A stretch of DNA of 64,000 bases from Acidobacteriota bacterium (GTDB lineage: Bacteria; Acidobacteriota; Terriglobia; UBA7540): assembly GCA_902812465.1 (NCBI GenBank), contig CADDZE010000015.1:1-64000 (forward strand), in the 5' to 3' direction. The notes beneath the pieces are model-generated. The model ran no database searches. It worked only from the letters and a program-made list of their open reading frames with translations, and had not been told where the DNA came from. The translations under genes and the position numbers were made by a program. Shown piece by piece: positions 55,444-64,000 of this stretch; position 1 is the first letter of the stretch, and every line of letters begins with the position of its first letter.

Positions 55444-56757
55444 ATGTCACAGATGTCGAAGCACGTTACGTCCAAGACCGAGCACGACCGCCGGGTGATC
55501 GAAACGGTGGTCCGGCGCTTCGGTCCGCTCTCGCGGGTGGAAATCCACGAGCTCACTCACCTGCAGCAGAGCGTGATCTCCAGGCTGGTGCGCGAGCTCC
55601 TGGACGAGGGAATCTTAGTGGAGGCGGGAAGGGCCAACAATTCGATGGGACGGAAACAGGTCCTGCTGCGCCTGAACGAAGAGGCTGGATTCATCTTAGG
55701 AATCGGCTTTAACGCTGAGCAGGTGATTGCTTCCACGATGAACTTGCGCCCAGCGGCCAAATCCATTATTCGTGAGGTAACCAGACTCGGCCACGGGCGC
55801 GAGGGTCTAATCGATCAGCTCTTGGATTGCGCCAAAAGGGCGATCCGCCAGGCGGGCGTGGACGTGGGATCGCTACTGGGAATAGGCCTGGCGGGCAGCG
55901 GACTTGTCGATAGCCGCGAAGGTATCTTCGTGATGTCGTCCACACTGGACTGCCTAAACGGCGCGCCCTTAAAGAAGATCTTCGAGCAGGAATTCGGCGT
56001 GCCGACGCTGGTTGAAAACATCACCCGGGCCAAGACAGTGGCAGAACGGGTGCTCGGAGCCGGCGAAATGCAGGACGACATGATTTACCTCGAATACGGC
56101 ACCGGCATCGGAGCTGGTATCTTCACCGATGGCAAGCTGCTTTATGGGTCCGGCTACGCTGCAGGGGAACTGGGCCACATCCAGGTGGAGGACGGGCCAG
56201 CGTGCAAGTGCGGCAGCTTCGGCTGCCTCGAGGCGGTCGCCGGCGGCTGGGCGATCGAAGCGAAGATTCGCAACGCGATTGCGGAGGGCTGTTACACGGA
56301 AGCTCTGAACTTGGGCGGCGGCGACGTGAACCAGATTACCGAATGGACAGTGTTGGAGGCTGCCCAGCGTGGGGACAAGACGTGCGTGTTTCTGGTCGAG
56401 CAGTTGGGAAATTATCTGGGACTCGGCCTAGCCAACTTGGTGAACCTGTTCAATCCTGCCCGGCTGGTGCTCGATCAGCGATTGAGCCTGGCCGGCGAAG
56501 GCTTGCTGCAGCAGATTACGCGGGTAATTCGCCGGCAGGCGCTGGCACATTCTACGAAGCAACTGGTGGTTCGCTTGGGAAAGCTCGGCAGCGAAGCCAG
56601 CGCCCTGGGGGTCGCCTTGATGCTGCTGGACAAGCGCTTTGAGATTCCGGCGCTCAAACCGCCGCGCTTCATGATCGAGTCCGTCCAGGCCCCGCCACGC
56701 CGAGCTTTGGCGGAGCCGGCGGAGCGTCCGGGTAGCCCTTCCCCTTTGCCACGATGA
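55444..56757 (+). CDS. ROK-family transcriptional regulator / sugar kinase
   Basis: ATG 55444 has GGAGG five bases upstream; the product has 437 residues. The N-terminal 75 residues are a winged helix (RVEIHELTHLQQSVISRLVR). The ROK domain follows with LLGIGLAGSGLVDSREG, YGTGIGAGIFTDGKLLYGSG and the zinc-binding GHIQVEDGPACKCGSFGCLE. ROK regulators repress sugar genes until a sugar or sugar phosphate binds. Its TGA overlaps the ATG of the isomerase gene (ATGA). The receptor divergent from it is the likely target. Confidence 0.92.
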   Translation: MSQMSKHVTSKTEHDRRVIETVVRRFGPLSRVEIHELTHLQQSVISRLVRELLDEGILVEAGRANNSMGRKQVLLRLNEEAGFILGIGFNAEQVIASTMNLRPAAKSIIREVTRLGHGREGLIDQLLDCAKRAIRQAGVDVGSLLGIGLAGSGLVDSREGIFVMSSTLDCLNGAPLKKIFEQEFGVPTLVENITRAKTVAERVLGAGEMQDDMIYLEYGTGIGAGIFTDGKLLYGSGYAAGELGHIQVEDGPACKCGSFGCLEAVAGGWAIEAKIRNAIAEGCYTEALNLGGGDVNQITEWTVLEAAQRGDKTCVFLVEQLGNYLGLGLANLVNLFNPARLVLDQRLSLAGEGLLQQITRVIRRQALAHSTKQLVVRLGKLGSEASALGVALMLLDKRFEIPALKPPRFMIESVQAPPRRALAEPAERPGSPSPLPR

Positions 56758-57758
56758 ATCGCCGGAACTATCCAAGACGCGCGGGACGCAAAGCTGGCGA
56801 CCCTTATCGGATAGACGCGCACTCGCGCGCTGGCCGCGGGTCGAGCACCTCGATCGCGCCGCCAGGCGACCCAGCCTCACCGGCAAGGCGAACTTTTCTG
56901 GCTTCATCGCTGGCCGCCGGTCGATGGCCCGCTTCACAGGCAGAGCGCGACAAGGGTCCAAGATGGCACCCTGCAACTACGATGGAGGCGCCTTTCGAGC
57001 GCGAGTGTGATGCGTATGCCGCCGCGGGGTTCCGGAGAATCGAGCTCTGGTTCCCGAAACTAAGGCGGCTGGGACTCAAACCGGCCGCGATCGAAGGGGT
57101 ATTACACGCCCACCAGCTGCAAGCCGTATCGGGCTGCGCTCTTGAAGGTTGCTTGTGGCGCGGCCAGGGCGAGCTGGACACTCACCTCCCCGAATTTGAG
57201 CGGAATTTCGAGATGGCCCAAGCCCTCGGCGTTCCCCGCTTCGTTGTCTTCTCGTCAGTGGCGGGGCCGGTCAGCCGGGAGGACTACCAGGTCGCCGCCG
57301 ACCGCTTTGTGCGGATCGCGGAGCTAGCCGCTCGATACCCGGTCCGGATCGCCTTCGAGTTCATTGCTGGCTCGGCACTCTACGGATGATTGCTAACCTT
57401 GCTTTCCCTGCTCCGCTCCGCCCGGCAGCCCAACGCAGGAGTCTGCCTTGACGCCTTTCATCTCTTCGCGGGCATCAGCAAGTCTGAAGACCTGGCGCAA
57501 CTCAAGTCCGGAGAAATCGAGCACGTTCATTTTCACGACGTACCGAGAGGCATCCCGCGCGAGATCCTCCGCGATCCGGACCGCATCCCGCCTGGCGAGG
57601 GTGCGATCCCGCTTGAGCGAATCACAGGGGGGCTCCACCGCATCGGCTACGACGGCAATCTGAGTGTTGAGTTATTCGGCCCAGAATACCAAAGAGGCGA
57701 TCCCGAAGCCGTGGCCCGTCGCTGCTTCCAAGCGCTGAGCAGGTACTGTGGGGGCTGA
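56754..57758 (+). pseudogene. Sugar phosphate isomerase/epimerase (TIM barrel) interrupted by UGA
   Basis: The frame begins at an ATG overlapping the ROK stop (56754-56757). Its first 80 residues include a Tat-like RRTFLASSLAAG; recognisable barrel sequence follows: ECDAYAAAGFRRIELWFPKL, LEGCLWRGQGELDTHLPEFE, FVVFSSVAGPVS and IAFEFIAGSALYG. A TGA at 57387-57389 interrupts it, and the same frame continues LLTLLSLLRSARQPNAGVCL, FHFHDVP-like HVHFHDVPRGIP and LSVELFGPEYQRG to 57758. Only one nonsense codon separates the two halves. A mutation, a sequence error or a Sec codon are possible; no convincing SECIS hairpin follows. Coupling to the ROK gene suggests a role in sugar use. Confidence 0.75.
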
Positions 57759-57866
57759 GAGGCGTCTCTGGATGCCATCCCTTTTACAGGGTGGCAACGC
57801 CGCCCGTGAGCAGCGGACGCTGGGCGCCTTCCGCGCAAGTGGCCGGAGGCGAGCAGGATGCTTCCT

Positions 57867-59090
57867 CTATCCCTCCGTCGCACGCTGCCGACCAACGTCC
57901 CGGCCGGGCACGACGTCGATTTGCAGCGCCGGATCCGCAGCCGGCACGTAAGTCACTGGCAGCCCCAGCTCGCGCCTTACGATGTTGGCACCCTGGGCAA
58001 TCGCACTCGCCTTATAAAACGCAATCTCGCGGTTGCATCCCTGGCGCCCAAAGCCGCAGTCGCTCGAGACGATCAGGCGCTCGGGAGGAATGTATCGCAG
58101 CGCCTTGCGAATTTCGGCGGCCACCTCCTCCGGCCGGTCCGCCTGCAGGGTGCGGTGGCTGACCACACCGATGCAAACCTTCTTCTTAAGGTCGTGCTGG
58201 AAGGGCTCAAAGAGCTCGAGATCTTTTTGGTTGCGATCCTTCATCTCGAGTGTCCAGACGTCGCCCCGGCATCGCTCGAGATAAATCTCGATCGAGTTGG
58301 CGTAGCTGGTGTCCTCCATGACGCGTTGCATATTCGGATTACCCCAGCAGGTGTGGATCCACAGCTCGACGTCGTCGAGGCCTTCGACCTCACGGTTGAA
58401 GGCGTCAATGAGGAACTTGACCTCCTCGTGATCTTTGCCGTAAGTATTGGCCATGAAGTGAAGGGTGGGCTCCTCAGTCTGGATGACGCGGCAGCCGGCA
58501 TCACGGAGGGCTCGCAGTTCCTTGTTCATCGCCTCGGCCATATCCCAGATCACTTCCCGCTTGTCTCGGTAGCGGGGTGTATGGATGTCCAGGAAGAGGG
58601 CCATAACCTGGGAACAGCAAGTGCCGAACTTGACGGGCTTGCGCGTCCTCGCCTGGGCAAGGCGCCAGAGCTTGGGATAGTCGAGCGGGCGGTTCTCGAT
58701 CTTGCCCACCACATGCGGCCAGCGCCAGCCCGTGTAGATTTCGTTCAGCAGGGTGCCCGGCGGATAGCGCAGCCAGGGGGCGGTGGTCTCCTCCGGCTGC
58801 AAGTAATCTCCCTCGAGACCGGCCCAGCGCTGCAGCGGGTAGTGGTGCCAGGCGCGGCCCGCCAAGTCCTCGTCCACATGGAAGTCGCCATGGGTGAGGA
58901 TGTCCAGCCCGGCCCGCTCCTGGTCGCTGATGACCACCGAGAGGGCGTCCTGAAACTTCTCGCGAAAGCGCACGTCCAGCATGCAGGTATCGAGCGGCCG
59001 GCCCCACATGCTGACGTCAAACCAGCGCGGCCGGGGAAACGATCCAGTGACGGTACTGGGAAGGATCAGGTCGGCAGTGGCCGTAAACAT
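57867..59090 (-). CDS. Cobalamin-independent methionine-synthase-like (MetE C-terminal/UROD fold) enzyme
   Basis: The 407-residue protein matches the core of the short MetE-like group: STVTGSFPRP at the N-terminus, DILTHGDFHVDED, IQTEEPTLHFMANTYG, VELWIHTCWGNPN and RLIVSSDCGFGRQG. The His, Cys and Glu motifs (HTCWGN, DCGFG) are the zinc ligands for thiol alkylation in MetE. These short proteins lack the N-terminal half of true MetE and may transfer methyl groups to or from other thiols. It is a single gene, and no riboswitch was recognised in its leader. Confidence 0.9.
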   Translation of the reverse strand: MFTATADLILPSTVTGSFPRPRWFDVSMWGRPLDTCMLDVRFREKFQDALSVVISDQERAGLDILTHGDFHVDEDLAGRAWHHYPLQRWAGLEGDYLQPEETTAPWLRYPPGTLLNEIYTGWRWPHVVGKIENRPLDYPKLWRLAQARTRKPVKFGTCCSQVMALFLDIHTPRYRDKREVIWDMAEAMNKELRALRDAGCRVIQTEEPTLHFMANTYGKDHEEVKFLIDAFNREVEGLDDVELWIHTCWGNPNMQRVMEDTSYANSIEIYLERCRGDVWTLEMKDRNQKDLELFEPFQHDLKKKVCIGVVSHRTLQADRPEEVAAEIRKALRYIPPERLIVSSDCGFGRQGCNREIAFYKASAIAQGANIVRRELGLPVTYVPAADPALQIDVVPGRDVGRQRATEG

Positions 59091-59226
59091 GGTGCGCCTC
59101 CGTCCGGGAATTCTACTTCACGCTCGAAGGGTTTGCGACTTTGAGCGGGCTGGACCGGTTGAGACCTCCAGAGAGCGCCCTCACCGGAAGCTCCGGAGAA
59201 GGTCGCCAAACCGAATTACGAGCAGG

Positions 59227-60876
59227 CTAGCGCGGCAGAGTAAACGCGTAAAGCGTGTCTTCGACGGCCATCACCACGTACTGTCGGCCGTCAAGCTCGT
59301 AGGTCATCGGCCCGTTTTCCATATGGCCGCCAGCGTTCAGATGCCATAGGGTCTTGCTAGTCGAAGGGTCCAGTGCCAGCAGATTACCCTGGTTGTCGGA
59401 GGTAAACAGCAGGTGGCCCGCGGTGGTGAGAATACCAGCCGTGCTCTCGCCTTCGCCAATCTCGTGGTTCCACACCACCTTCCCCGTGCGGTAATCGAGA
59501 GCGCGGAGAGTGGAATTCGACCACAGGTCGCGGTCGCGACCGGCCCAACCTTCTGGCTTTCCGGTCTCAGTTAGGTAGAAGATACTGAAACAGCGCCGCG
59601 CACTCACGTAAAAGAGGCCCGTTTGTGGGTCGAAACTGGGCGCCAGCCAATTAGTGGCACCATCGGAGGAAGGCTCCACTAGTGCGCCATCCGGCCGGGG
59701 TGCCAGCTCAGGCCTGGCAATAGGGCGGCCTCGCGAATCGATGCCCGAGGCCCAGTTCACGTCGATAAACGGTGCTGTTACCAGGTGCTCGCCGGTCGCC
59801 CTGTCTAGTACAAAGAAAAAGCCGTTGCGGCTGGCCTGGGCCAGCAACCTGCGGGGCTTTCCTTTGAATTCGGCGTCGAAAAGGACAGGAGTTTCAACGG
59901 CGTCCCAATCGTGCACGTCGTGCGGCGAGGGCTGGAAGGCCCAGACCAGCTTCCCGCTATCAGGGTTCAGGGCAACGATCGAGCACGTGAAGAGGTTATC
60001 ACCCGGGCGGGCCCTACCCGCCAGGACAGGATTGGGGTTCCCAGTACCCCAGTAAAGAAGATTGAGATCAGGATCGTAGGTGCCTGTCATCCATGTCATC
60101 CCGCCGCCATGGCGGATAGCGTCGGAATCCTTGGGCCAAGTTTCTGAGCCTGGCTCGCCCGGTTGCGGCTCCGTGTACCATCGCCATTGCAGACTGCCAG
60201 TCTCCGGATCAATCGAGTCGAGAAAGCCTGGAATGTCCGTGACGTCGCCAGAAACGCCGACGATCACGTGGTTACGTATGACCAGCGGCGCCATGGTAGA
60301 AAAGTAGCCGAGCTTGGGATCGGCAAGCTGGATGGTCCACCGCACAGTGCCGTCACGCGCGTTAAGGCTAACCAGCTGGGCATCCGGAGTGGTGAAGTAA
60401 AGCCAGTCGCCGTACATACCAAGCCCGCGATGGCCGATATGGTCGCCCCGCGAGGGCCGGTGGTAATGCCAGATGGGGTGGCCAAAGCGTGCATCGATGG
60501 CCCAGACGTTGTCGGGAGTGGTGAAGTATAGGATCCCGTTCACCTCCAGCGGAGTGGACTTGATGGGTTGCGAGTGAGCACGGTAAATCCACGCCAGCGT
60601 CAGAGTCCCGACGTTGGAGGCATTGATCTGGTCGAGGGGGCTGAAGCGGCGCCCGGAATAGTCACCGTTATAAGTCGGCCAGGTATCAGCGGAGAAGTGA
60701 AGCAGCGCTTGTGGCGAAAGGCCTTGCGTCGCCAAGCGTGAAGCCGGCAAGCACAGGAGCAGCGGCACAGCCAACAGCCGAATCACCTTGTCACCTTGAA
60801 GGAGCCGCGTCCGGCAGGAGCTGAGCCTGGCCGTGACAGCGGGCGTCAGCTCCGTACAGTTGAGCTTGAGCGTCAC
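59227..60876 (-). CDS. PQQ-dependent dehydrogenase (quinoprotein beta-propeller)
   Basis: The 549-residue protein is an eight-bladed-propeller quinoprotein: TWPTYNGDYSGRRFSPLDQI at the start, WGTGNPNPV, FQPSPHDVHDWDAVETPVLF with the catalytic Asp region, and tryptophan-docking blades such as TGKVVWNHEIGEGESTAG. The adjacent Cys-Cys typical of methanol and ethanol dehydrogenases is not present where expected. The N-terminal 30 residues precede a signal-peptide-like stretch (VIRLLAVPLLLCLPASRLA), so translation may start nearer 60783. It overlaps the cytochrome gene by GTGA, so the pair forms an alcohol or sugar oxidation unit passing electrons to cytochrome c. Confidence 0.9.
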   Translation of the reverse strand: MTLKLNCTELTPAVTARLSSCRTRLLQGDKVIRLLAVPLLLCLPASRLATQGLSPQALLHFSADTWPTYNGDYSGRRFSPLDQINASNVGTLTLAWIYRAHSQPIKSTPLEVNGILYFTTPDNVWAIDARFGHPIWHYHRPSRGDHIGHRGLGMYGDWLYFTTPDAQLVSLNARDGTVRWTIQLADPKLGYFSTMAPLVIRNHVIVGVSGDVTDIPGFLDSIDPETGSLQWRWYTEPQPGEPGSETWPKDSDAIRHGGGMTWMTGTYDPDLNLLYWGTGNPNPVLAGRARPGDNLFTCSIVALNPDSGKLVWAFQPSPHDVHDWDAVETPVLFDAEFKGKPRRLLAQASRNGFFFVLDRATGEHLVTAPFIDVNWASGIDSRGRPIARPELAPRPDGALVEPSSDGATNWLAPSFDPQTGLFYVSARRCFSIFYLTETGKPEGWAGRDRDLWSNSTLRALDYRTGKVVWNHEIGEGESTAGILTTAGHLLFTSDNQGNLLALDPSTSKTLWHLNAGGHMENGPMTYELDGRQYVVMAVEDTLYAFTLPR

Positions 60877-61685
60877 TTCAGCGTCTCCAGATAGGCGAAG
60901 AGGTCGTGGAAGTCAGAAGGGGTGATCCGATCCAGCAGCTCGCGGTGTGCTGCTAACGGATTCCGTACTTCCACCTGCGCCCGATCGCGCGAGAACGACC
61001 GATACCAACCTGAGGCGTCGCGCAGGGCCACCACGAACTCATCCAGGTGTTCGAGGTTTCCCTGCACCTTCTCGCCCGAAGGAAGGGTCACGGTAACGGC
61101 CGAAGCGCTTCCCTCGGGATACAGCATTCGCGCCTCAAGATCAAGCGGTGCGTACTTACGAGCGATTCCCTTCAGATCACCAGTCACCGAATGGCAAGCC
61201 GTGCACCCGCCGGCGCCCTCGAAGTAACGGCGGCCGGCGGCGGCATTGCCGGTCAGCAGCCGTTCCAGCGGGTACGCCCTGGGAAGCTGGGCAGAACGGA
61301 TCGCTTGCTGCAGCCTATCGTGAAGGAAGGCAGCGATGGCCTTTATCTGATCGTCGCTCAGAGCTAAGGGAGGCATGCCCCGGTCCGGACGTCCGTTGCG
61401 AATCACGGGACCAATGAGATTCCCATCCACATCATGAGCGACGAGCGGCGAGCGGACTAGGTCCGGCCCGCGGGCTCCGGTGGCATCGGGCCCATGACAG
61501 AACCCGCAACTTTGTCTGAATAGTTGAGTCCCGTGCTCGCTCTCAGCCGCAGGCGGCAGGTCTGTCTGCGCCGCCCGGGTTCCGGGATTCCGCGCCAGCG
61601 TGGCGCAGGTCACTCCCAAGACGGCCACGCACAACGCCAGCCGTTTCCCCCCTTCTGCCTTCCGTCGAAGCCGTTTCACCGACAT
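60873..61685 (-). CDS. Di-haem cytochrome c, partner of the PQQ dehydrogenase
   Basis: ATG 61685 with GGGAG ten bases upstream gives 270 residues and a signal peptide (RLALCVAVLGVTCATLARN). Two haem motifs, CGFCH and CTACH, lie near residues 74 and 161. The first domain ends in MPPLALSDDQIKAIAAFLH, with Met as probable axial ligand. A C-terminal segment (TVTLPSGEKVQGNLEHLDEF) is common in acidobacterial cytochromes placed before PQQ genes. It should accept electrons from the quinoprotein encoded by the overlapping next gene. A longer frame from 61844 is open but starts poorly. Confidence 0.9.
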   Translation of the reverse strand: MSVKRLRRKAEGGKRLALCVAVLGVTCATLARNPGTRAAQTDLPPAAESEHGTQLFRQSCGFCHGPDATGARGPDLVRSPLVAHDVDGNLIGPVIRNGRPDRGMPPLALSDDQIKAIAAFLHDRLQQAIRSAQLPRAYPLERLLTGNAAAGRRYFEGAGGCTACHSVTGDLKGIARKYAPLDLEARMLYPEGSASAVTVTLPSGEKVQGNLEHLDEFVVALRDASGWYRSFSRDRAQVEVRNPLAAHRELLDRITPSDFHDLFAYLETLK

Positions 61686-61849
61686 AATCACTCCCGCTGG
61701 GCCGGGCCACCTCGTAGAAATCCAGATTCTATCGCGAAAAGACCAGTAGGCGGCAGCGGCAAAACAAACGACGGGTAACCAGGGGAGCTTCAGCAGCATG
61801 TACAGTGTCATAGGCAACGCCGATGATCCTTCGGCTCCGGCCACTCGTT

Positions 61850-62347
61850 CTAAAGGAGGGGGCAGCAGCGATCGGGCTCATGACTGGCTCGCGCTCTTCC
61901 CTCGCCAGAACGACAGGCCGAGACGATGACCTCGAATGCTGGCTCAAGGCGGCTAAACTCTTCCTCCACACTGGTCAGCGTCGCCACACCTACCAAGCGG
62001 CCCCGCCGCGCATAGATCTGGCGCTGAACAAAACGCTGGCCGGAATCAGCCTGGTAGCGGAGGACCACTTCCATGGCCTCCTCTGCCCCGGTGATATTGA
62101 TGGGGCGCGGGTCGCCCAGCTCCGCTCGGAGAACTAGTTGGGACACTAAATTAAGCTGCAATTGGATATAGTCCTTGAGACTCGAGCCTGCCTCCAGCTC
62201 TTCCTCGGTCACTACCGCCTCACTGGGGAAGGAAGCCTTTCCGCGGTAGCGCAAACCATATTCTTCGACGACACACCAGCCTTCGGGAATGGCAGCGAAA
62301 GACCAGTGTCCGATTACAAGGGCAGGCCCTGCCCCCATTACACTCAT
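61850..62347 (-). CDS. DcrB/DUF1795-like protein
   Basis: The product from ATG 62347 (166 residues) has the DcrB-like fold: GHWSFAAIPEGWCVVEEYGL, SEAVVTEEELEAGSSLKDYI, then VQRQIYARRGRLVGVATLTS and FSRLEPAFEVIV. Members are small alpha/beta proteins associated with the envelope or with type VI-like clusters; the function is not firm. The gene follows the FHA gene by 55 bases on the same strand, a pairing that suggests a common complex. A start at 62338 is an alternative. Its C-terminus is Cys- and Arg-rich. Confidence 0.7.
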   Translation of the reverse strand: MSVMGAGPALVIGHWSFAAIPEGWCVVEEYGLRYRGKASFPSEAVVTEEELEAGSSLKDYIQLQLNLVSQLVLRAELGDPRPINITGAEEAMEVVLRYQADSGQRFVQRQIYARRGRLVGVATLTSVEEEFSRLEPAFEVIVSACRSGEGRARASHEPDRCCPLL

Positions 62348-62402
62348 CGGTAATACCCGGGGGTGGCGTGGGGACTGCCATCCCCAGCGGTTCCGGCTGG
62401 AC

Positions 62403-62737
62403 TTACACGGGCTTGGCGGGGGATTCCTCGAGGGGTGGTGGCGCCGTGACGTGCACCACAAAGGCCTTCTTACCGGCGCGGATCTCATCGCCGTCCCGCA
62501 CTGCGGCTTCAGAACCCGGGCCCCGTTTAGAAAGGTGCCATTCGCACTGTTACGATCAACTACCCGGCAGGCCGAACCATCGCACTCCAAAGCAAAATGC
62601 ACGCCGGAGAGAAAAGGGTCATGCGGAATGGCAAAGTCGGAACGCCGCGTCCGCCCAAACGTCACCGTCTGACCATCCTGTAGAGAGACTTTCTTCCCTG
62701 CAAGAGGGCCAGCCTTAACTTCGACGCTCACCTGCAC
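62403..62737 (-). pseudogene. FHA-domain protein with one frameshift
   Basis: The N-terminal frame from 62737 reads QTVTFGRTRRSDFAIPHDPF, SGVHFALECDG and DRNSANGTFLNGARV, an intact FHA phosphothreonine-binding signature (GR, SxxH-like, NG). The frame is then lost. One base away it continues SEAAVRDGDEIRAGKKAF then VVHVTAPPPLEESPAKPV to a stop at 62403. One missing base near 62513 restores a protein of about 112 residues. It is either a point mutation or an assembly indel. FHA domains bind phosphothreonine and often regulate secretion or kinase signalling. Confidence 0.75.
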
Positions 62738-63028
62738 GGAATTGACTGCTCCTCATTTTATTGAATTCGCGGGTGACGGCCGGGTGACCAACTACACTCA
62801 TCGCCGACCACTGCGGTCAGGGCTCGAGCGGAGGCGCATCGCGGCACACACTGCCCCGGGGCCCTCACCGCGAAGCAGCCTAATGCGGCCGCGTAAGATT
62901 TCTGGCACATGACGAGCCGCCCGGCCGGCTGCTGGCTCGCCGGTTCGCTTACATGTTACAGTAAGCAGCGTCAGTTTGGTGCGGCCTCCCCGGCACGAAG
63001 GGCCGCAGCCCGAGATGCGGAGGCTTTG

Positions 63029-63795
63029 ATGGCGGAGGAACGGTACAGCAAGGAGAAACTGATAGTTCTGCGCCGGCTCACCCGCGCGATCGCCGAGCTT
63101 CTGCGCGACCAGATCAGGGACTACCTCTCCGTGCTGGCACCCTTGCTTCGCCCCGCGGTTGTGCTTGGCGGTTACGTCCAGGGCTCGAGCAAGGCTCCTT
63201 CAGTCGCCGCCGAGAAAGCTTTCCAGGAACTGCAGAGCCTCTATGCGGCGGTTGCTCGAGCCAAGCCTTACGGTCTGGTGCCAGAACTGAAGCCGCCTCT
63301 TCAGATCGCGACCACCAATCTCGACCTCACTCCAGTCGAGCATACCTACAAGGCTAAGGCGATCGCGTTTCCAAGAACCTAACCGTTACCTCGCCGCTGC
63401 GCTGGGTGGTGAGCTATTCGGATTTTTCTCCACAAAGGCTCCGACAGCTCCTCGCCGATCCGAATCGGTCCGACGCCGAGACGGCTCGTTTCGTCCTCCA
63501 TTACTGCTTGTTCCACCTCGTGGTCGCCCGGCAAAGCGCCATCAGCCAGATGCTGGACGCGCTTCGCTTCGACCTGTACAGCACGCGCATCCCAGAATTC
63601 GGCGAGTTACCCGTCACTTGTATCGCATCCGATGTCCCCTCGACACTGCCGCCCGACGAGGCCATAATCGAGAGCACCGAAATCTCAGGCCGGGATGTGT
63701 TCGAGGAAATCGTTGATGTTGATGCTGTCGCCAGCCTCCGTGACCCCTTCAAGGACAAGCTGCTAGAGCTAATCAGCAGCCACGGTGCGGCCTAG
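63029..63795 (+). pseudogene. Unknown conserved-looking protein, one frameshift
   Basis: ATG 63029 follows GGAGG at 63018-63023. The first frame (MAEERYSKEKLIVLRRLTRA to TPVEHTYKAKA) ends at 63382. One base away the sequence continues KNLTVTSPLRWVVSYSDFSP, FVLHYCLFHLVVARQ and PDEAIIESTEISGRDVFEEI to 63795. The junction is in GCGATCGCGTTTCC near 63365. The repaired protein would have about 255 residues, helical at the N-terminus and mixed later. I do not know its name. Divergent placement from the FHA/DcrB-like pair suggests a shared system. Confidence 0.6.
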
Positions 63796-64000
63796 ACTGA
63801 GTGTCGCCGCGAAGCCGTTTCTCCAACTACACCATGCGGGAAGCACTGCGGACCCCAAGGTCGGAGCCGCCCCTGCCGTGCAGGCCGCTCGCGACGCCGT
63901 TCGCGCCCCGCTTTCCTGTTCTTTTACCCTGAAACCCTTACGATGGCGCCGCGGAGGGCCATACCGGGTAACGGAAGCTATGTTTCCTTAAGGCGCACCA
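63796..64000. other. Window end, no gene supported
   Basis: About 200 bases remain. A 68-codon plus-strand frame (63785-63991) overlaps the previous gene and looks non-coding. No start of a following gene with a ribosome site is visible. Confidence 0.3.

Noticed and set aside
57387-57758. Calling the isomerase a third selenoprotein outright
   Set aside because: No convincing SECIS geometry follows the UGA and the family residue at that site is not known to me; kept as an open question only.
57858-59144. 428-codon plus-strand frame opposite the MetE-like gene
   Set aside because: Antisense shadow; the minus-strand frame has clear enzyme motifs.
1-64000. tRNA, rRNA or known riboswitches
   Set aside because: I looked for T-loop-like GGTTCGA motifs with matching stems and for SAM or cobalamin leader patterns near the MetE-like gene and found none that hold up.

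Overview
The window looks like a chromosome segment of an Acidobacteriota bacterium (Solibacter/Bryobacter-like or Terriglobia-like). This is inferred from gene content: many secreted TPR proteins, a TPR gene paired with a CRTAC1/ASPIC-UnbV FG-GAP protein, a very large Oar-type TonB-dependent receptor with an N-terminal carboxypeptidase-regulatory domain, PQQ enzymes with cytochrome c, a FHA gene next to a DcrB-like gene, and a generally GC-rich composition. No rRNA, tRNA, CRISPR array or intact insertion sequence was found.

Layout. 0-8 kb: secreted TPR proteins, a heavily decayed TPR gene, and a TPR/CRTAC1 pair. 8.1-11.3 kb: a compact minus-strand operon, ArsR-rhodanese regulator, MBL-fold hydrolase, MFS transporter, MerT-like membrane protein. 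This is the most striking part of the window. The MBL gene has an in-frame UGA where relatives carry Cys (FG-UGA-GGK). The MerT-like gene has two consecutive UGA codons where MerT proteins carry a Cys-Cys pair. Each UGA site is followed, at the right distance, by a hairpin that fits a bacterial SECIS. The operon therefore probably encodes two selenoproteins, one with a Sec-Sec pair. 11.5-17.2 kb: a secreted esterase, UppP, a transglutaminase-like protein and a lipoprotein phosphoesterase.

17.2-31.1 kb is an accessory region with visibly lower GC in places. It has a Hydin-type repeat remnant, a tail-fibre/adhesin-like protein containing a perfect 674-bp internal duplication, a hidden 40-residue membrane protein overlapping both neighbours, three related secreted glycosidase-like proteins and a HEPN-like gene. 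31.2-47.1 kb is a long minus-strand exopolysaccharide cluster: flippase, O-antigen-ligase-type polymerase, four glycosyltransferases, deacetylase, two sulfotransferases, GNAT-like, DUF362 and phosphodiesterase genes. It suggests a modified, possibly sulfated surface glycan.

47.2-61.7 kb is a sugar/polyol oxidation and uptake region: a frameshifted gluconate-2-dehydrogenase-type subunit pair, a TPR protein, an Oar-type receptor divergent from a ROK regulator with a candidate shared operator, an interrupted sugar isomerase, a MetE-like enzyme, and a PQQ dehydrogenase coupled to a di-haem cytochrome c. 61.8-64 kb: a DcrB-like gene, a FHA gene and a divergent unknown gene, the last two each carrying a single frameshift.

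Several otherwise conserved genes carry single-base frameshifts. Some may be indel errors in the assembly; others, notably the TPR gene at 2.6-4.6 kb, look truly decayed. The UGA codons in the 8-11 kb operon are in-frame codons at conserved Cys positions, so indel error does not explain them.
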